The notes below the pieces were generated by a model. That model was not told the origin of the DNA. It made no database searches and saw only the letters and a list, made by a program, of their open reading frames with translations. Positions 24,401-33,011 of a stretch of DNA of 64,000 nt are shown one piece after another. The stretch's first letter is position 1, and every line of letters begins with the position of its first letter. A program made the translations under genes and the position numbers. Source of the DNA: Leifsonia sp052114085 (GTDB taxonomy: Bacteria; Actinomycetota; Actinomycetes; Actinomycetales; Microbacteriaceae); contig NZ_JBFREB010000001.1 of assembly GCF_052114085.1 (NCBI RefSeq), forward strand, positions 1,302,001 through 1,366,000, in the 5' to 3' direction.

Positions 24401-25918
24401 ATGTCTGACTCGATCGCTCACCCCTTCTCCGATGCCACCGGCGCCCATGTGCGCGTGCGCTTCTGCCCGTCTCCGACCGGCACGCCCCACGTGGGCCTGA
24501 TCCGCACGGCGCTGTTCAACTGGGCCTACGCCCGGCACACCGGCGGCAAGCTCATCTTCCGCATCGAAGACACCGACGCGGCCCGCGACAGCGAGGAGAG
24601 CTACCAGCTCATCCTCGAGGCGCTCCGCTGGCTGCGCCTCGACTGGGATGAGGGGATCGACGTCGGCGGCCCCGACGGGCCCTACCGGCAGTCGCAGCGG
24701 TACGACATCTACCGCGACCTCATCGCGCGACTGCGCGAGTCCGGCCACATCTACGAGAGCTTCGCGACCGGCGAGGAGATCGAGGCGCGCAACGTCTCGC
24801 TCGGGCGCGACCCGAAGCTCGGCTACGACAACTTCGAGCGCGACCTGACCGAGGAGCAGAAGGCGGCGTACCGCGCCGAGGGTCGCGAGCCTGCGCTCCG
24901 CCTGCGGGTGCCCGACGACGACCTCAGCTTCGACGACCTGGTGCGCGGAGAGATCACCTTCAAGGCCGGATCGTTCAGCGACTTCGTCGTGGTCCGCCCC
25001 AACGGCCACCCGCTGTACACGTTCGTGAACCCGGTCGACGACGCGCTGATGGGCATCACGCACGTGCTCCGCGGGGAAGACCTCCTGTCGTCGACTCCGC
25101 GCCAGATCGCCCTGTACCACGCGCTCATCGACGCGGGAGTGACCACCTTCGTCCCGCGCTTCGGGCACCTCCCGTACGTCATGGGCGAGGGCAACAAGAA
25201 GCTGTCCAAGCGCGACCCCGAGTCGAACCTGTTCCACCACCGCGACCGCGGGTTCATTCCCGAGGGACTGGTGAACTACCTGGCGTTGCTGGGCTGGTCG
25301 CTGACCCACGATCGCGACGTCTTCTCGCTCGAGGAGATGGTCGCCGCCTTCGACGTGAAGGACGTCAACCCCAACCCGGCCCGCTTCGATCTGAAGAAGG
25401 CCGAGTCGATCAACGGCGACCACATCCGGCTGCTCGACGTCGCCGACTTCGCCGAGCGCACCATCCCGTACCTGGTGGCAGCCGGCGTCGTGCAGGAGCC
25501 GCTGACGCCCGAGCAGCACGCCGTGCTGGTGAAGGCCGCACCGCTCGTGCAGGAGCGGGTGCAGCTGCTGGGCGAGACGCCCGGGATGCTCGGCTTCCTG
25601 TTCACCGACGCATCCTCCCTGGTCGTCGCCGATGACGCGCGCGCCTCGCTTCCGGAGAACGCCGGCGAGGTGCTCGCCGCATCCCTCGGTGCCCTGGAGC
25701 TCGTGCCGGAGGCCGAGTGGACGCATGACGCGCTCGAGTCCGCCCTGCGCGACGCGCTCGTCGAGGGCCTGGGCCTCAAGCCGCGGGTGGCCTTCGGTCC
25801 GCTGCGGGTCGCCGTCTCCGGTCGCCGGGTGTCGCCGCCGCTGTTCGAGTCGATGGAGATCCTCGGCAAGGCCGAGACGGTCGCGCGGCTCGACCGGCTG
25901 TCGGCGACGCTGGGATAG
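24401..25918 (+). CDS. gltX: Glutamyl-tRNA synthetase
   Basis: A 505-residue class I synthetase charging tRNA-Glu (and possibly tRNA-Gln in bacteria that use the transamidation route). HIGH-type motif FCPSPTGTPHVGLIRTALFNW, GRHHxxED-equivalent FRIEDTDAARD, and KMSKS-type KKLSKRDPES. ATG 24401 has TAGGAT nine bases upstream (24386-24391) and GGAG at 24393-24396, so its leader is very short. Same direction as FAH and 24 bases after it. Confidence 0.97.
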   Translation: MSDSIAHPFSDATGAHVRVRFCPSPTGTPHVGLIRTALFNWAYARHTGGKLIFRIEDTDAARDSEESYQLILEALRWLRLDWDEGIDVGGPDGPYRQSQRYDIYRDLIARLRESGHIYESFATGEEIEARNVSLGRDPKLGYDNFERDLTEEQKAAYRAEGREPALRLRVPDDDLSFDDLVRGEITFKAGSFSDFVVVRPNGHPLYTFVNPVDDALMGITHVLRGEDLLSSTPRQIALYHALIDAGVTTFVPRFGHLPYVMGEGNKKLSKRDPESNLFHHRDRGFIPEGLVNYLALLGWSLTHDRDVFSLEEMVAAFDVKDVNPNPARFDLKKAESINGDHIRLLDVADFAERTIPYLVAAGVVQEPLTPEQHAVLVKAAPLVQERVQLLGETPGMLGFLFTDASSLVVADDARASLPENAGEVLAASLGALELVPEAEWTHDALESALRDALVEGLGLKPRVAFGPLRVAVSGRRVSPPLFESMEILGKAETVARLDRLSATLG

Positions 25919-25923
25919 GCCGC

Positions 25924-26889
25924 GTGAGCGGGGAGGCGGCTGGCGTGGCGTCCGCTGCGTCGTACGATGTGGTCGTCGTCGGCGGGGGACCGGCGGGACT
26001 GTCGGCCGCGCTCAACCTCGCGCGTGCCCGGCGAAGGGTGTTGGTCGTCGACGGCAACCGGCCCAGACATGCGGCGACGCTCCTGGCGCACGGCTTCCTC
26101 ACCCGTGACGGCATCTCTCCGCTGGAGCTCCGCCGGATGGGCCGCGAGGAGGTCGACGCGTACGACAACGCGTCGGTGGTCTTCGCCCAGGTCGGCGCTG
26201 TGGAGCTGGAGGGCGATGGGTTCCGCGTCACCGGTCGTGGCGTGCGCGGCGCAGCGGATGTGGATGTGCGAGCCGGCGTGGTGGTGATCGCGACCGGTGT
26301 CACGGAGGCGATGCCGGCCATCCCGAGCATCCGCGCCTACTACGGCACCCAGCTGCACAGCTGCATCGAGTGCGACGGCTTCGAGTCAGCGGACCAGCCG
26401 CTCGCGCTGATCGGCGAGACGCCCGATCTGGCCGAACGCGCGCTGCTGCTGACCCAGTGGACGGACGACTTGATCGTCTTCACGAACGGCGCCGACACGG
26501 TGGATGCGGACGAGGAGAGGATGCTCGCGCAGCTCGGCGTCGGTGTCGAACGCCGCCCGATCGACGACATCGTGGGGGAGAAGGGTGCCATGACGGGCGT
26601 CCGCCTCGCCGACGGCGACGTCATCGACCGCCTTGGCGGATTCCTCCGCCCGGTGTGGTCGCCCGCGCTGTCGTTCGCCGACGCGTTGGACCTCGACCGC
26701 GACTCGGAGGGCTACCTCCTGACGGACGCCCAGGGCCGCACATCCCTGACGGGCGTGTACGCGGCGGGCGAGACGACGGCCCCCGGACCGCAGCAGCTGA
26801 TCGTCGCAGCGGGCTCCGGAGCGGTGGTGGCGGCGGCCGTCAACCGGGACCTCATCGGACTGTCCGTGGACGGTGCCGCCGTTTTGTAG
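25924..26889 (+). CDS. NAD(P)/FAD-dependent thioredoxin-reductase-like protein
   Basis: A 321-residue two-Rossmann-domain flavoprotein. FAD motif VVVVGGGPAGLSAALNLARA, redox pair CIEC in HSCIECDGFE, and the C-terminal FAD motif TSLTGVYAAGETT. The NADPH-site motif is atypical (ALIGETPDLAERALLL in place of GGGDSA), so it may be a TrxR homologue with another electron donor or partner and not the main thioredoxin reductase. GTG 25924 starts five bases after the gltX stop, so it may ride on that transcript. Confidence 0.82.
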   Translation: MSGEAAGVASAASYDVVVVGGGPAGLSAALNLARARRRVLVVDGNRPRHAATLLAHGFLTRDGISPLELRRMGREEVDAYDNASVVFAQVGAVELEGDGFRVTGRGVRGAADVDVRAGVVVIATGVTEAMPAIPSIRAYYGTQLHSCIECDGFESADQPLALIGETPDLAERALLLTQWTDDLIVFTNGADTVDADEERMLAQLGVGVERRPIDDIVGEKGAMTGVRLADGDVIDRLGGFLRPVWSPALSFADALDLDRDSEGYLLTDAQGRTSLTGVYAAGETTAPGPQQLIVAAGSGAVVAAAVNRDLIGLSVDGAAVL

Positions 26890-26946
26890 TCCGGCCTTCC
26901 GGTAGGCTAGAGTTGGTTCTCGTGCCCGGGCCGCGGTCCGGAGCAG

Positions 26947-27018
26947 TGGGGTATGGTGTAATTGGCAACACGGCGGTTTCTGGTACCGTTGTTCTTGGTT
27001 CGAGTCCAGGTACCCCAG
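26947..27018 (+). tRNA. tRNA-Gln (anticodon CTG)
   Basis: The 72-base sequence folds as a full cloverleaf: acceptor TGGGGTA/TACCCCA, D-arm GTG...CAC, anticodon stem GCGGT/ACCGT with loop TTCTGGT (anticodon CTG), T-arm CTTGG-TTCGAGT-CCAGG, and discriminator G. The 3' CCA is not encoded. -10 type boxes TAGGCT and TAGAGT lie at 26903-26913. Confidence 0.95.
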
Positions 27019-27037
27019 CAGTTCACGTAAGCGTTCG

Positions 27038-27062
27038 AAGGCCCGGAATTCCGGGCCTTTTT
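27038..27062 (+). terminator. Rho-independent terminator after tRNA-Gln
   Basis: AAGGCCCGGAA directly followed by its reverse complement TTCCGGGCCTT (27038-27059), ending in TTTTT (27058-27062). A classical intrinsic terminator 20 bases after the tRNA. Confidence 0.9.
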
Positions 27063-27230
27063 CGTATCAACCATGCTTTCACCCGAAGGGTTCGCATGCG
27101 TCCTTCGTCGCCGGCTTGACCCGGCATTCACATCGCCGCTGAGCGCGTCTCGAAGTAGCTACGTCTCGGGTGAACGCTGGAAGCGAACGCCGGGTCCGGC
27201 GGTCTGCTGCGGGCGTAGGGTCAAATCCTC

Positions 27231-28184
27231 ATGGACGATCAGCGGCACGAGCCGGTACCGGGCGGGGACGATGGCCTGCTCGACGCCTACTCCCGCACGG
27301 TCGTCGGCGTGGCCGCCGGTCTGCTGCCCAGCGTGGCGAGCATCACGGTCAGGACTCCGCGCGGGACGGGCGCCGGGAGTGCGAGTGTCCTCACCGCGGA
27401 CGGTTTCCTCCTGACCAGCGCCCACGTGGTCGCTGGGGCGAATGATGGGGAGGCCGCCTTCGGGGACGGGACCACTGCCCGAGCCGAGGTGGTCGGGCGC
27501 GACGCGCTCTCCGATCTCGCCGTGCTCCGGGCGCACGGGACGGTGCCTCCGCCGGTCCCTCTCGGCGACGCATCCGCTTTGCGGGTGGGGCAGATCGTGA
27601 TCGCGCTCGGCAATCCCCTCGGCCTCGCCGGGAGCGTCACCGCGGGGATCGTATCGGCCCTCGGCCGGTCCCTTCCGACACAGTCCGGACGAGTGATCGA
27701 CGAGGTGATCCAAACCGATGCTGCGCTCAATCCCGGCAACAGCGGCGGCGTCCTCGCGGACAGCGCCGGCCGCATGGTCGGTGTGAACACAGCGGTAGCC
27801 GGGATCGGTGTAGGACTGGCGGTTCCCATCAACGCGACGACGCGGGAGATCATCACCGCCCTCATGACCGCGGGCAGGGTGCGTCGCGCGTGGCTCGGCA
27901 TCGCCGGCGTGCAGGTGCCGCTCTCGCCGGAGGTCGCGGCGCGGATCGGCTCGCCCACCGGACTGAAGGTGGCCGGGGTGTCCGCCGGGAGCCCCGCCGC
28001 AGAGGCCGGTCTCCACCGCGGAGACATCGTCGTCGAACTCGCCGGGAAGCGCGTGGTGACGACGACCGCCGTTCAGCAGCTGATGGTCGAGGACGCGATC
28101 GACCGGCCCATCGAGATCACGGTGTGGCGCAACGGCGCTCTGGTGGACGTCATCACGGTGCCGCGCGAACTCGTCGACGCCTGA
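27231..28184 (+). CDS. HtrA-like trypsin-type serine protease with PDZ domain
   Basis: A 317-residue protease with an intact triad: His65 in LLTSAHVV, Asp95 in ALSDLAVL, Ser171 in LNPGNSGGV. Residues about 30-210 are the protease domain. About 215-310 form a PDZ domain (AWLGIAGVQVPL ... GLKVAGVSAGSPAAEAGLHRGDIVVELAG). Unlike most actinobacterial HtrA proteins it has no signal peptide, membrane anchor or long acidic N-terminus, so a cytoplasmic location is suggested. A TAGGGT box (27216-27221) lies nine bases before ATG 27231. It stands alone. Confidence 0.9.
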   Translation: MDDQRHEPVPGGDDGLLDAYSRTVVGVAAGLLPSVASITVRTPRGTGAGSASVLTADGFLLTSAHVVAGANDGEAAFGDGTTARAEVVGRDALSDLAVLRAHGTVPPPVPLGDASALRVGQIVIALGNPLGLAGSVTAGIVSALGRSLPTQSGRVIDEVIQTDAALNPGNSGGVLADSAGRMVGVNTAVAGIGVGLAVPINATTREIITALMTAGRVRRAWLGIAGVQVPLSPEVAARIGSPTGLKVAGVSAGSPAAEAGLHRGDIVVELAGKRVVTTTAVQQLMVEDAIDRPIEITVWRNGALVDVITVPRELVDA

Positions 28185-28266
28185 TCGCCGCTGAGCGAAC
28201 CACAGCACGCGGAACGATGCCTATGGCTGTCTTCCCGTACTTCCACCAACGCGCCAGGATGCGGTC

Positions 28267-28656
28267 ATGACGAATTCGAACGGCGTCGGCATCGTCGGCG
28301 TGAACACCATCGGCATCCCGGTCGTGGACCAGGATCGCGCACTCGTCTTCTACCGTGACGTGCTGGGTTTCGAGGTGCGCGTTGATGCGCCGCTTCCGCA
28401 GACCGGCGGACGGTGGATCATGTTGGCACCGACCGGGTCGGCGGTCTCGATCTCCCTCATCATCGCGGACGAATCGGCGCCCGCGGGGGTGGAGACCGGC
28501 ATCCGCTTCGAGGCGACCGATGCCGAGCGGACGCACCAGTCCCTTCGCGAGCGAGGAACAGAGGTGGGGGAATTGCTGCGCTGGCCGGGTGTGCCGGCGA
28601 TGTTCGCGGCCCACGACCCGGACGGGAACCGGTTCGAGGTGGTCGAGCGCCCCTGA
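28267..28656 (+). CDS. VOC family protein (glyoxalase/dioxygenase fold)
   Basis: A 129-residue vicinal-oxygen-chelate protein: NTIGIPVVDQDRALVFYRDVLGFEVR, IRFEATDAERTHQSLRERG and HDPDGNRFEVVE. It has the paired beta-alpha-beta modules of the fold. Single-domain members include resistance proteins, epimerases and glyoxalases; the exact role is not readable. ATG 28267 is favoured because the fold begins immediately after it. Confidence 0.85.
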   Translation: MTNSNGVGIVGVNTIGIPVVDQDRALVFYRDVLGFEVRVDAPLPQTGGRWIMLAPTGSAVSISLIIADESAPAGVETGIRFEATDAERTHQSLRERGTEVGELLRWPGVPAMFAAHDPDGNRFEVVERP

Positions 28657-28781
28657 GGCACCACTGCCCGATCGGGACGGATCGGTGACCGATGCACACA
28701 TCGGCGCGCCGAAGCGTACCGTCGTGAGCGACGCTCCCGGAACCCGGATCACGGGCGTCACGACCCGGTAGGGAGAACCCC

Positions 28782-29096
28782 ATGGAACTGAAGCTCGGCG
28801 TTCTGGCGCTGCTCGAAGCGAAGCCCGAAAAGGCAGGCGAAGTGAAAGAGTTCCTGATCGGCGGTAAAGCCGTGGTCGACCAGGAGCCGGGGACCCGCAC
28901 GTGGTACGCGTTCCAGATCGACGACACACATTTCGGCATCTTCGACACATTCGCCGATCAGGATGCGCGCCAGGCCCATCTGAACGGCGCCATTCCCCAG
29001 GCCCTCGGCGAGGTCGGTCCCACTCTGCTGGCGAAGGATCCCGACCTGAAGACGATCGACCTGCTCGCCGTCAAGCGCGAGCAAGCCGTCGACTGA
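28782..29096 (+). CDS. Antibiotic biosynthesis monooxygenase (ABM) domain protein
   Basis: A 104-residue dimeric ferredoxin-like protein: LKLGVLALLEAKPEKAGEVKEFL, GTRTWYAFQIDDTHFGIFDTFADQDARQAHL. This matches the ABM/YgiN-type family (quinol or small aromatic monooxygenases without cofactor, or scavenging proteins). ATG 28782 is preceded by AGGGAGA. The substrate is unknown. Confidence 0.8.
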   Translation: MELKLGVLALLEAKPEKAGEVKEFLIGGKAVVDQEPGTRTWYAFQIDDTHFGIFDTFADQDARQAHLNGAIPQALGEVGPTLLAKDPDLKTIDLLAVKREQAVD

Positions 29097-29151
29097 AGGT
29101 TCACGGTCGACGCCCCTGTCTACTAGTATGCGGCTCAGGGGGTATTCGCTC

Positions 29152-29490
29152 ATGAGCGCACTGATGGCGGGTTTGGAGCAGGACGAGCGTCGGCGGCGGC
29201 GTGTAGCGCTGCTGGTGGTGGTCAGCTGCCTGACCGGTGTCGGTACGTGGTTGGCCGTCCCGTTTGGTGTCGTCCTCCTGACGCGGGATCAACCCGTCGG
29301 CTGGGCGCTCGTCGCTGTGGGGGCGACGCTGCTCGCGGCCACCGTGCTTGCGATCGTCGCTGCGCGCCGCGTCCACCGCGCACCCGAGAGCGCGTCCGGC
29401 AAGGCGAACTCGCGGTTCGACGAGCCTCAGCCGTCGCCAGACCCGCGCGGCGGATACAGCATGGTGGGCTCTCAGCTCGGGTCGCGGTAA
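29152..29490 (+). CDS. Small membrane protein of unknown function
   Basis: About 112 residues: a short basic N-terminus, two hydrophobic helices (VALLVVVSCLTGVGTWLAVPFGVVLL and ALVAVGATLLAATVLAIVAA in two parts), and a hydrophilic Ser/Pro-rich tail, probably cytoplasmic. I prefer ATG 29152 with AGGGGG at 29137-29142 nine bases upstream; an in-frame ATG at 29128 overlaps the TAGTAT box (29124-29129). No family recognised. Confidence 0.6.
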   Translation: MSALMAGLEQDERRRRRVALLVVVSCLTGVGTWLAVPFGVVLLTRDQPVGWALVAVGATLLAATVLAIVAARRVHRAPESASGKANSRFDEPQPSPDPRGGYSMVGSQLGSR

Positions 29491-29532
29491 CACGGCGGAA
29501 TGCTCCGCAGCCCGGTCGATAGGGTTGGCGGC

Positions 29533-30660
29533 ATGACAACCAGCGTGATCGTCGTCGGCGCAGGCGTGGTCGGCGCGGCGACGGCCTGGTCGCTGGCGCG
29601 CGAGGGTGCATCGGTGCTGCTGCTGGAGGCGTTCGAGCGGGGCCACGATCGTGGGTCGTCCCACGGCGCCACCCGGATCTTCCGGCACGGCTACGCCGAA
29701 GAGGACTACGTCGAGCTGTCCGTCCGGGCCCTGCAGGGGTGGAAGCACCTGGAGCGGGTCAGCGGACGACGGCTGTTCGATGCGACCGGTGCCGTCGACC
29801 ATGGTTCCCTCACCGCGTTGAAGGCGATCGCCGAGGCGCAGGATGCGGCGGAGCTGCCGTACGAATGGCTGACCAGTGGTGAGGCGGAGGCTCGCTGGCC
29901 CGGGCTGCGCTTCGAGGAACACGTGCTGTTCAGCCCGGGTGGTGGCCGGCTGCATGCCGCCGACGCGGTGGATGCGCTGCTCGCTGCTGCCCAGGCGGCT
30001 GGTGCCGAGCTCCGTTTCGGCGTTCGGGTGACAGACATCGAGGAGGACGGCGACGGAGTGTCGGTGACCGCCTCCGACGGCGTTCACACAGCAGACCGGG
30101 TCGTGGTGGCGGCCGGCTCCTGGACTCCGGTGCTCCTCCGGCCGTGGCTTGCCGAGCACAGGGCCGTGCTGCCGACCGTCACCGTGACCGAGGAGCAGCC
30201 GGCGCACTTCCCGCTCCTTCCCGGCCCCGCAGACACCGAGCGGTCGTGGCCGAGCTTCGTGCACCATCCCACCGACGCCGCCGTCGCGGACGCCTACGGC
30301 CTGCTCACGCCGGGGGAGGGCGTGAAGGTGGGCTTCCACGGTGTCGGGCCGGAGGTGGACCCCGACGATCGCGATCGGCGCATCGATCCATCGCGCCTGG
30401 AGCAGCTGCAGCGGTACGTCGCCGAGTGGGTTCCGGGCGTGGATTCGACCCGGCCGGATGGCATCAGCTGTCTCTACGACAGCACCGACGAGGAGGACTT
30501 CGTGCTCGACCGCGTCGGGCCCGTCGTGGTGGCTACGGGGTTCTCCGGGCACGGCTTCAAGTTCGGTCCGGCCCTCGGCGACGTCCTCGCCCGGCTCGCC
30601 CTGTACGGCGAGCCCGCGGCGCCGCGCTTCCGGCTGGCGGTCGCCGCGCCGGACGCCTAG
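29533..30660 (+). CDS. FAD-dependent amine oxidase, monomeric sarcosine oxidase / MTOX type
   Basis: A 375-residue DAO-family flavoprotein. FAD motif VIVVGAGVVGAATAWSL, the family signature GSSHGATRIFRHGY, and near the end SCLYDST (Cys about 313, the residue that binds FAD covalently in monomeric sarcosine oxidase), DEEDFVLDR and GFSGHGFKFGP. It likely oxidises an N-methyl amino acid, giving formaldehyde and hydrogen peroxide; the exact substrate is unknown. ATG 29533 is seven bases after TAGGGT (29520-29525), leaderless, which rules out the longer start at 29500. Confidence 0.88.
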   Translation: MTTSVIVVGAGVVGAATAWSLAREGASVLLLEAFERGHDRGSSHGATRIFRHGYAEEDYVELSVRALQGWKHLERVSGRRLFDATGAVDHGSLTALKAIAEAQDAAELPYEWLTSGEAEARWPGLRFEEHVLFSPGGGRLHAADAVDALLAAAQAAGAELRFGVRVTDIEEDGDGVSVTASDGVHTADRVVVAAGSWTPVLLRPWLAEHRAVLPTVTVTEEQPAHFPLLPGPADTERSWPSFVHHPTDAAVADAYGLLTPGEGVKVGFHGVGPEVDPDDRDRRIDPSRLEQLQRYVAEWVPGVDSTRPDGISCLYDSTDEEDFVLDRVGPVVVATGFSGHGFKFGPALGDVLARLALYGEPAAPRFRLAVAAPDA

Positions 30661-30702
30661 CGGCGTGGCTCCACCTGCTACCGTTCTGTCAGGGGGTTCG
30701 CG

Positions 30703-31134
30703 ATGAGGCGATGGATGTTCGCGGGTGTGGCACTGGTGGCGGTGAGTCTCAGCGGATGCGTCGCGTCGCCGTCGCCATTCGATGGCCGGCGGGTCGATGC
30801 CGATCGGTTGCCGGGCGACGTTGCGACCTACGTCCAGACCGGCGATGTCGCGACCTCACGCTTCCAGGGCACGTCCGGCGTCTGGGACCTGTACCTCGTG
30901 CACGGCACTGGTCCCTACGGCTTCTGCCTCGTGTACACCGACGGAACCGCGGAGCGCTCCGGCACAACGTGCGCGGGCGGCACGTGGGTGCGCGCGAGCC
31001 TCCCGGACGGGGCCGAGTTCGAGGCGAACATCAGCGGATTCGTGAATCCGCCCACCGATGACCAGGTACAGATTTCGACCTGGGTGCGTCAGCTGGCTCC
31101 GGGGCGTCAGTCGACCACGAGCGCCACCGAGTAG
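30703..31134 (+). CDS. Putative lipoprotein, unknown function
   Basis: A 143-residue protein with a lipoprotein signal (RRWMFAGVALVAVSLSGC, lipidated Cys19). The mature part has a conserved-looking GVWDLYLVHGTGPYGFCLVYTDG region with two cysteines that could pair. ATG 30703 follows AGGGGG (30691-30696) and a TACCGT box at 30679-30684. No family recognised. Confidence 0.75.
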   Translation: MRRWMFAGVALVAVSLSGCVASPSPFDGRRVDADRLPGDVATYVQTGDVATSRFQGTSGVWDLYLVHGTGPYGFCLVYTDGTAERSGTTCAGGTWVRASLPDGAEFEANISGFVNPPTDDQVQISTWVRQLAPGRQSTTSATE

Positions 31135-31287
31135 TAGCCGACCCCGAGTCGGCGTGACCGGTCCGAAACGGAGGAAGTACCGGCCACGGACGGCTCGGCT
31201 GCCTCCCGCAGCCGTCACCACGCGGCGTGTCGGCCGAGATCGCCTCCCTTTCCCGTCCCGGCCGACAGCGGACAGTAGGGTGGCGGG

Positions 31288-31770
31288 ATGACACAGGTCG
31301 AGGTCCGGCCCGCGCAGCCGGGGGAGTGGCGAGCCGTCGGTGGCCTGCGCTGGGACTCCCTGGCAGAGTTCGGCGGCGAAGCGCATGAGTCCCGGGACGT
31401 CTTCGCGGACCGTTTCGCGGAGTGGGCGGCCACCCATCGGGACACGCACGAGTGCTTCGTCGCGGTTGCCGAGGGCCGGGTCGTCGGGATGACATGGTTG
31501 GCGACGCTGCCCCGGGTTCCCAGTGCCCGAGCCTTCGACCGGGCGTCGGGAGACCTGCAGTGCGCCTACGTCGTACCCGAGCTCCGAAACGACGGGATCG
31601 GCGGCCGGCTGATCGACGCGGTCCTTGCCCGGGCAGCGGAACGCGAGCTCGAACGCGTCACCGTGCACTCGAGTCCTGGCGCGGTCGTCGTGTACGAACG
31701 CCACGGTTTCGCGGTGGAGGACCGGCTGTTGCACGTATACGTCGCGCACCCGGACGCAGGACGCGTCTGA
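31288..31770 (+). CDS. GNAT family N-acetyltransferase
   Basis: A 160-residue acyl-CoA transferase: CAYVVPELRNDGIGGRLIDAVLARA contains the acetyl-CoA binding signature RNDGIG, followed by ERVTVHSSPGAVVVYERHGF. Substrate unknown. ATG 31288 is six bases after TAGGGT (31276-31281), so it is a leaderless single gene. A strong hairpin separates it from the convergent hpa cluster. Confidence 0.85.
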   Translation: MTQVEVRPAQPGEWRAVGGLRWDSLAEFGGEAHESRDVFADRFAEWAATHRDTHECFVAVAEGRVVGMTWLATLPRVPSARAFDRASGDLQCAYVVPELRNDGIGGRLIDAVLARAAERELERVTVHSSPGAVVVYERHGFAVEDRLLHVYVAHPDAGRV

Positions 31771-31771
31771 G

Positions 31772-31831
31772 TGCGGTCTTTCGTCACGTGTGCACCCGTT
31801 CGCCCGGGCGCAAACGTGACGAGAGACCGCA
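31772..31831. terminator. 60-base bidirectional hairpin between GNAT gene and hpaD
   Basis: TGCGGTCTTTCGTCACGT (31772-31789) pairs with 31814-31831 with one mismatch in 18, and the inner TGCACCCG/CGGGCGCA extends the stem with one more mismatch. It starts two bases after the GNAT stop and ends ten bases before the hpaD stop, so it should act as a terminator for both convergent transcripts. Confidence 0.75.
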
Positions 31832-31841
31832 GACGTCGCGC

Positions 31842-32975
31842 CTAGAGCTGCGCGCCGACCTTGAAGCCCTGCGCGTCGTCGCCCTTCCGCGTGTACGAGA
31901 AGCCGTCGGCGCCGATCGTGACATCCATCTCGGAGTCGTCGGTGCGCGTGGTCAGCGGCTGCGGGTTGCCGTCTAGGTCCAGAACGACGGACGCATCCGT
32001 GTACCACGACGGCACGACCGGGTTGCCCCACCAGTCGCGGCGCTGGTTGTCGTGCACATCCCAGGTGACGACCGGGTTGTCCGGGTCGCCGGTGTAGTAG
32101 TCCTGCGTGTAGATCTCGACGCGGTGGCCGTCGGGGTCGCGCAGGTACAGGTAGAACGCGTTGGAGACGCCGTGTCGGCCCGGTCCCCGCTCGATCGCGT
32201 CGGAGCGGCGAAGCGCGCCGAGCTTGTCGCAGATCGCGATGATGTTGTGCTTCTCGTGGGTGGCGAACGCGACGTGGTGCATCCGCGGGCCGTCGCCCCC
32301 GGTCATGGCGGTGTCGTGCACGGTCGGCTTGCGGCGCATCCACGCGGCGTACGTGGTTCCCGCCTCGTCCTGGATGTCCTCGGTCACCCGGAACCCCAGA
32401 TCCTCCATGTACGCCACCGCGCGCGGCACATCCGGGGTGACCTGGTTGAAGTGGTCGATGCGCACGAGCGCCCCCGGCGTGTAGAGGTCGTAGCGCCAGG
32501 CGAGGCGCTCGACGTGCTCGACCTCGTAGAAGAACTCGTACGGGAAGCCGAGCGGGTCCTCCACCCGGACCGAGTCGCCGACGCCCTTCGTGAAGCCCTC
32601 CGCACGGCGCTCGACCCGGCAGCCGAGTTCCGTGTAGAACTCGACGGCACGGTCCAGGTCTTCTGGCGTTCGCACCCGGTAGGCGAAGGCGGCCACAGCG
32701 GCGACCGGACCCTTGCGGAGCACGAGGTTGTGGTGGATGAACTCCTCGAACGACCGCAGGTACACCGCGTCCTCGTCCTCCTCGGTGACGACGAGGTCCA
32801 GCACGTCGACGTAGAAGGCGCGGCTGGCGGCGAGGTCAGTGACGACGAGCTCCATGTAGGCGCAGCGCACGACGTCCGGTGGCGTCGCCTTCGGAGTGGG
32901 GATGCGGTCGGTGGGCGCCGGGATGGGGTCGGTCTCGGTCACGACGGGCTCCGGGGAGCCGGGGGTGATGGTCAT
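31842..32975 (-). CDS. hpaD: Homoprotocatechuate 2,3-dioxygenase
   Basis: A 377-residue extradiol dioxygenase of the VOC fold that opens the ring of 3,4-dihydroxyphenylacetate between C2 and C3. Sequence blocks (IVRCAYME-like VVRCAYMELVV; HHNLVLRKGPVAAVAAFAYR; DHFNQVTPDVP; RMHHVAFATHEKHN; GHRVEIYTQDYYTGDPDNP) match the Brevibacterium fuscum type enzyme. The metal ligands fall at His175, His234 and Glu287, all shifted by 20 from the known His155/His214/Glu267. The extra 20 residues are a Pro/Thr-rich N-terminal tail. The metal (Fe or Mn) cannot be told from sequence. Last gene of the four-gene operon that begins at 36680. Confidence 0.95.
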   Translation of the reverse strand: MTITPGSPEPVVTETDPIPAPTDRIPTPKATPPDVVRCAYMELVVTDLAASRAFYVDVLDLVVTEEDEDAVYLRSFEEFIHHNLVLRKGPVAAVAAFAYRVRTPEDLDRAVEFYTELGCRVERRAEGFTKGVGDSVRVEDPLGFPYEFFYEVEHVERLAWRYDLYTPGALVRIDHFNQVTPDVPRAVAYMEDLGFRVTEDIQDEAGTTYAAWMRRKPTVHDTAMTGGDGPRMHHVAFATHEKHNIIAICDKLGALRRSDAIERGPGRHGVSNAFYLYLRDPDGHRVEIYTQDYYTGDPDNPVVTWDVHDNQRRDWWGNPVVPSWYTDASVVLDLDGNPQPLTTRTDDSEMDVTIGADGFSYTRKGDDAQGFKVGAQL

Positions 32976-33011
32976 GGTGGTGCCTTCTCTAGTTGGGTCA
33001 GTGCTGCTGGG

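Noticed and set aside
22871..25726. Minus-strand frame of about 951 codons opposite panE, FAH and gltX
   Set aside because: Shadow of conserved plus-strand genes; no domain recognised.
26898..27062. tRNA-Gln as a phage or island attachment site
   Set aside because: No integrase gene and no direct repeat of the tRNA 3' end was seen downstream; flanking genes look ordinary.
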